From assembly GCF_000208925.1 (NCBI RefSeq), contig NW_001915179.1, positions 1 to 16,484 on the forward strand: DNA of 16,484 nucleotides, written 5' to 3'. The notes beneath the pieces are model-generated. The model was not told the origin of the DNA. It made no database searches and saw only the letters and a list, made by a program, of their open reading frames with translations. A program made the translations under genes and the position numbers. Positions 15,219-16,484 of the stretch are shown piece after piece. Within the stretch, counting starts at the first letter, position 1, and each line of letters begins with the position of its first letter. The stretch is from Entamoeba histolytica HM-1:IMSS (Eukaryota; Evosea; Mastigamoebida; Endamoebidae).

Positions 15219-16484
15219 AAAAATAATTTGCATCCATAGAATTTTCCATTTATTATATTTTGCTCATAAAAAAAATAAAAAAAATAAAAAATATGATAAA
15301 TACAGAATATATAAATATTTATGTTTATATTTTATGATCATTTCTATTCATTTTGTATGAAATATTAATGAAATAGATGATTTGATTATTCATATTTCTT
15401 TTTATTCTTTTTATTCTTTTATTTATATGTTATTTATCTATCGTATTTTTATATATTTATTTTTATATTTATTTCTCTGTTTATATTATTTATATCATTG
15501 TGTTATTCTTATTATATATATATATTATTATATTATTCTTATTTTATGTTTTTATGTTTATATTATTTAGATTTTCTTCTTGTTATTCTTTTATATTTAA
15601 ATGTATTTTATTATTTGTTTATTCATCTTTATCATTTTTATATTATTATCATTTATATCTATTTTCATTTTATATTTATTCTCTTTTGTTTTATATTAAT
15701 ATTATTTTTATCTTTTATATTTTGATTTTATTATTATATCATTGATTATCATTTCTCGTTTTATTTATCATTTATTCTTATTATTCTTTTGTTTTATATT
15801 CTATCTATGTTATATATTCATATCATTTTCATTTATATTTTATCACTTATTATATGTTATAATAACATAACACATATGATTGATTATATAATAAACATCA
15901 TGATGAAATTATACATATAAATAATAAACATAAAGAGAGTAAAATATTTTTCATTAATAAAATATTGTTAATCATTTTACATCATTAAATTAGACACTTT
16001 TATTGAATATTTCTAATTTTTACATTAAAAATACACTTTTTATTTCTTCTTTTATTATTTTATTACATCTTTGTGATTTATTATTTTTATATTCTTCTTC
16101 TACTTTATTTTTATTCTTTTATATATTTATATTCTTTTTATATTATTTGTTTTTCATTGTTTTTCTATTTCTTTCTTCTATTATTTATCAATTTTATATT
16201 CATTTATTCATTCTTTTTATTTCTTTTTTATTAATTCTTGAGTATTGTATATTTCTTTATTATTTCATTTGTGTATTATCAAAATATATGTTTTATTGAT
16301 TTTGTGTTGAATAAAATATTGAATAAATCAATATTTTCATTCTTAATTATTCATTCTTTATTCTGAAATGTTGTGTATATTTATTATATTAAATTAATAT
16401 GATGAATGAATATCAATATTATTGTTTATTTGATTTTAAAAAATAATAAATGAATATGAAATAATGAAATAAAATAATGAAATA
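15219..16484. repeat. Right arm of the long inverted repeat
   Basis: It is the reverse complement of 210-1472. The pairing sum is 16692 near the inner end and 16694 beyond the TA microsatellite, showing one 2-bp indel. That indel breaks the long low-complexity frame found in the left arm into two, which supports reading those frames as non-coding. The arm continues past the window edge. Confidence 0.93.

Noticed and set aside
1..16484. CRISPR arrays, bacterial operons or prokaryotic defence systems
   Set aside because: The content is clearly eukaryotic, and no spaced regular repeats or prokaryotic gene layout is present.

Overview
The window looks like nuclear DNA of an Entamoeba species of the E. 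histolytica / E. dispar group. The base composition is extremely AT-rich and genes are short and intronless. Both intact genes have a GTATTTAAAG-like TATA element about 35-43 nt before the ATG. The repeats are R2/R4-like LINEs with a C-terminal CCHC endonuclease, plus a SINE whose 3' end resembles the LINE 3' end. The exact species cannot be decided from the sequence alone.

Only two genes look intact, both on the minus strand. One is elongation factor 1-alpha (2983-4311). The other is a small secreted, cysteine-rich, probably GPI-anchored protein (13097-13711). Almost everything else is retrotransposon wreckage. From left to right: a long AT-rich inverted-repeat arm (1-1472); a 55-bp repeat (1477-1531); a LINE 3'-end relic (about 1532-1900, +); a second 5'-truncated LINE copy with a diverged target duplication (2050-2917, +); EF-1alpha; a T-rich spacer with a 12-bp tandem repeat; the start of a broken plus-strand gene (4745); a 5'-truncated LINE inserted in that gene (4846-7130, -); the rest of the broken gene (7153-8143); a nearly 5'-complete LINE with coiled-coil ORF1 and RT/endonuclease ORF2 remnants (about 8144-12506, -); a second decayed plus-strand coding fragment (about 12621-13060); the cysteine-rich gene; a minus-strand LINE relic (about 14110-14331 and 14866-15095) split by a SINE with a perfect 20-bp target duplication (14352-14845); a second copy of the 55-bp repeat (15098-15152); and the other inverted-repeat arm (15219-16484), which runs off the window.

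The strongest structural results are four. (1) The SINE and LINE insertions have readable target-site duplications, and the LINE at 4846-7130 splits a former gene with its reading frame preserved across the junction. (2) The window is bracketed by a nearly identical inverted repeat of at least 1.26 kb, with an exact 55-bp DIRECT repeat lying just inside both arms. (3) Two LINE copies in opposite orientation share the same in-frame stop codons in the endonuclease region, so they descend from a common copy that was already dead. (4) Relic reading frames are repeatedly interrupted by TGA where Trp (TGG) is expected, consistent with C-to-T/G-to-A decay. I found no RNA gene, CRISPR array or prokaryotic system.
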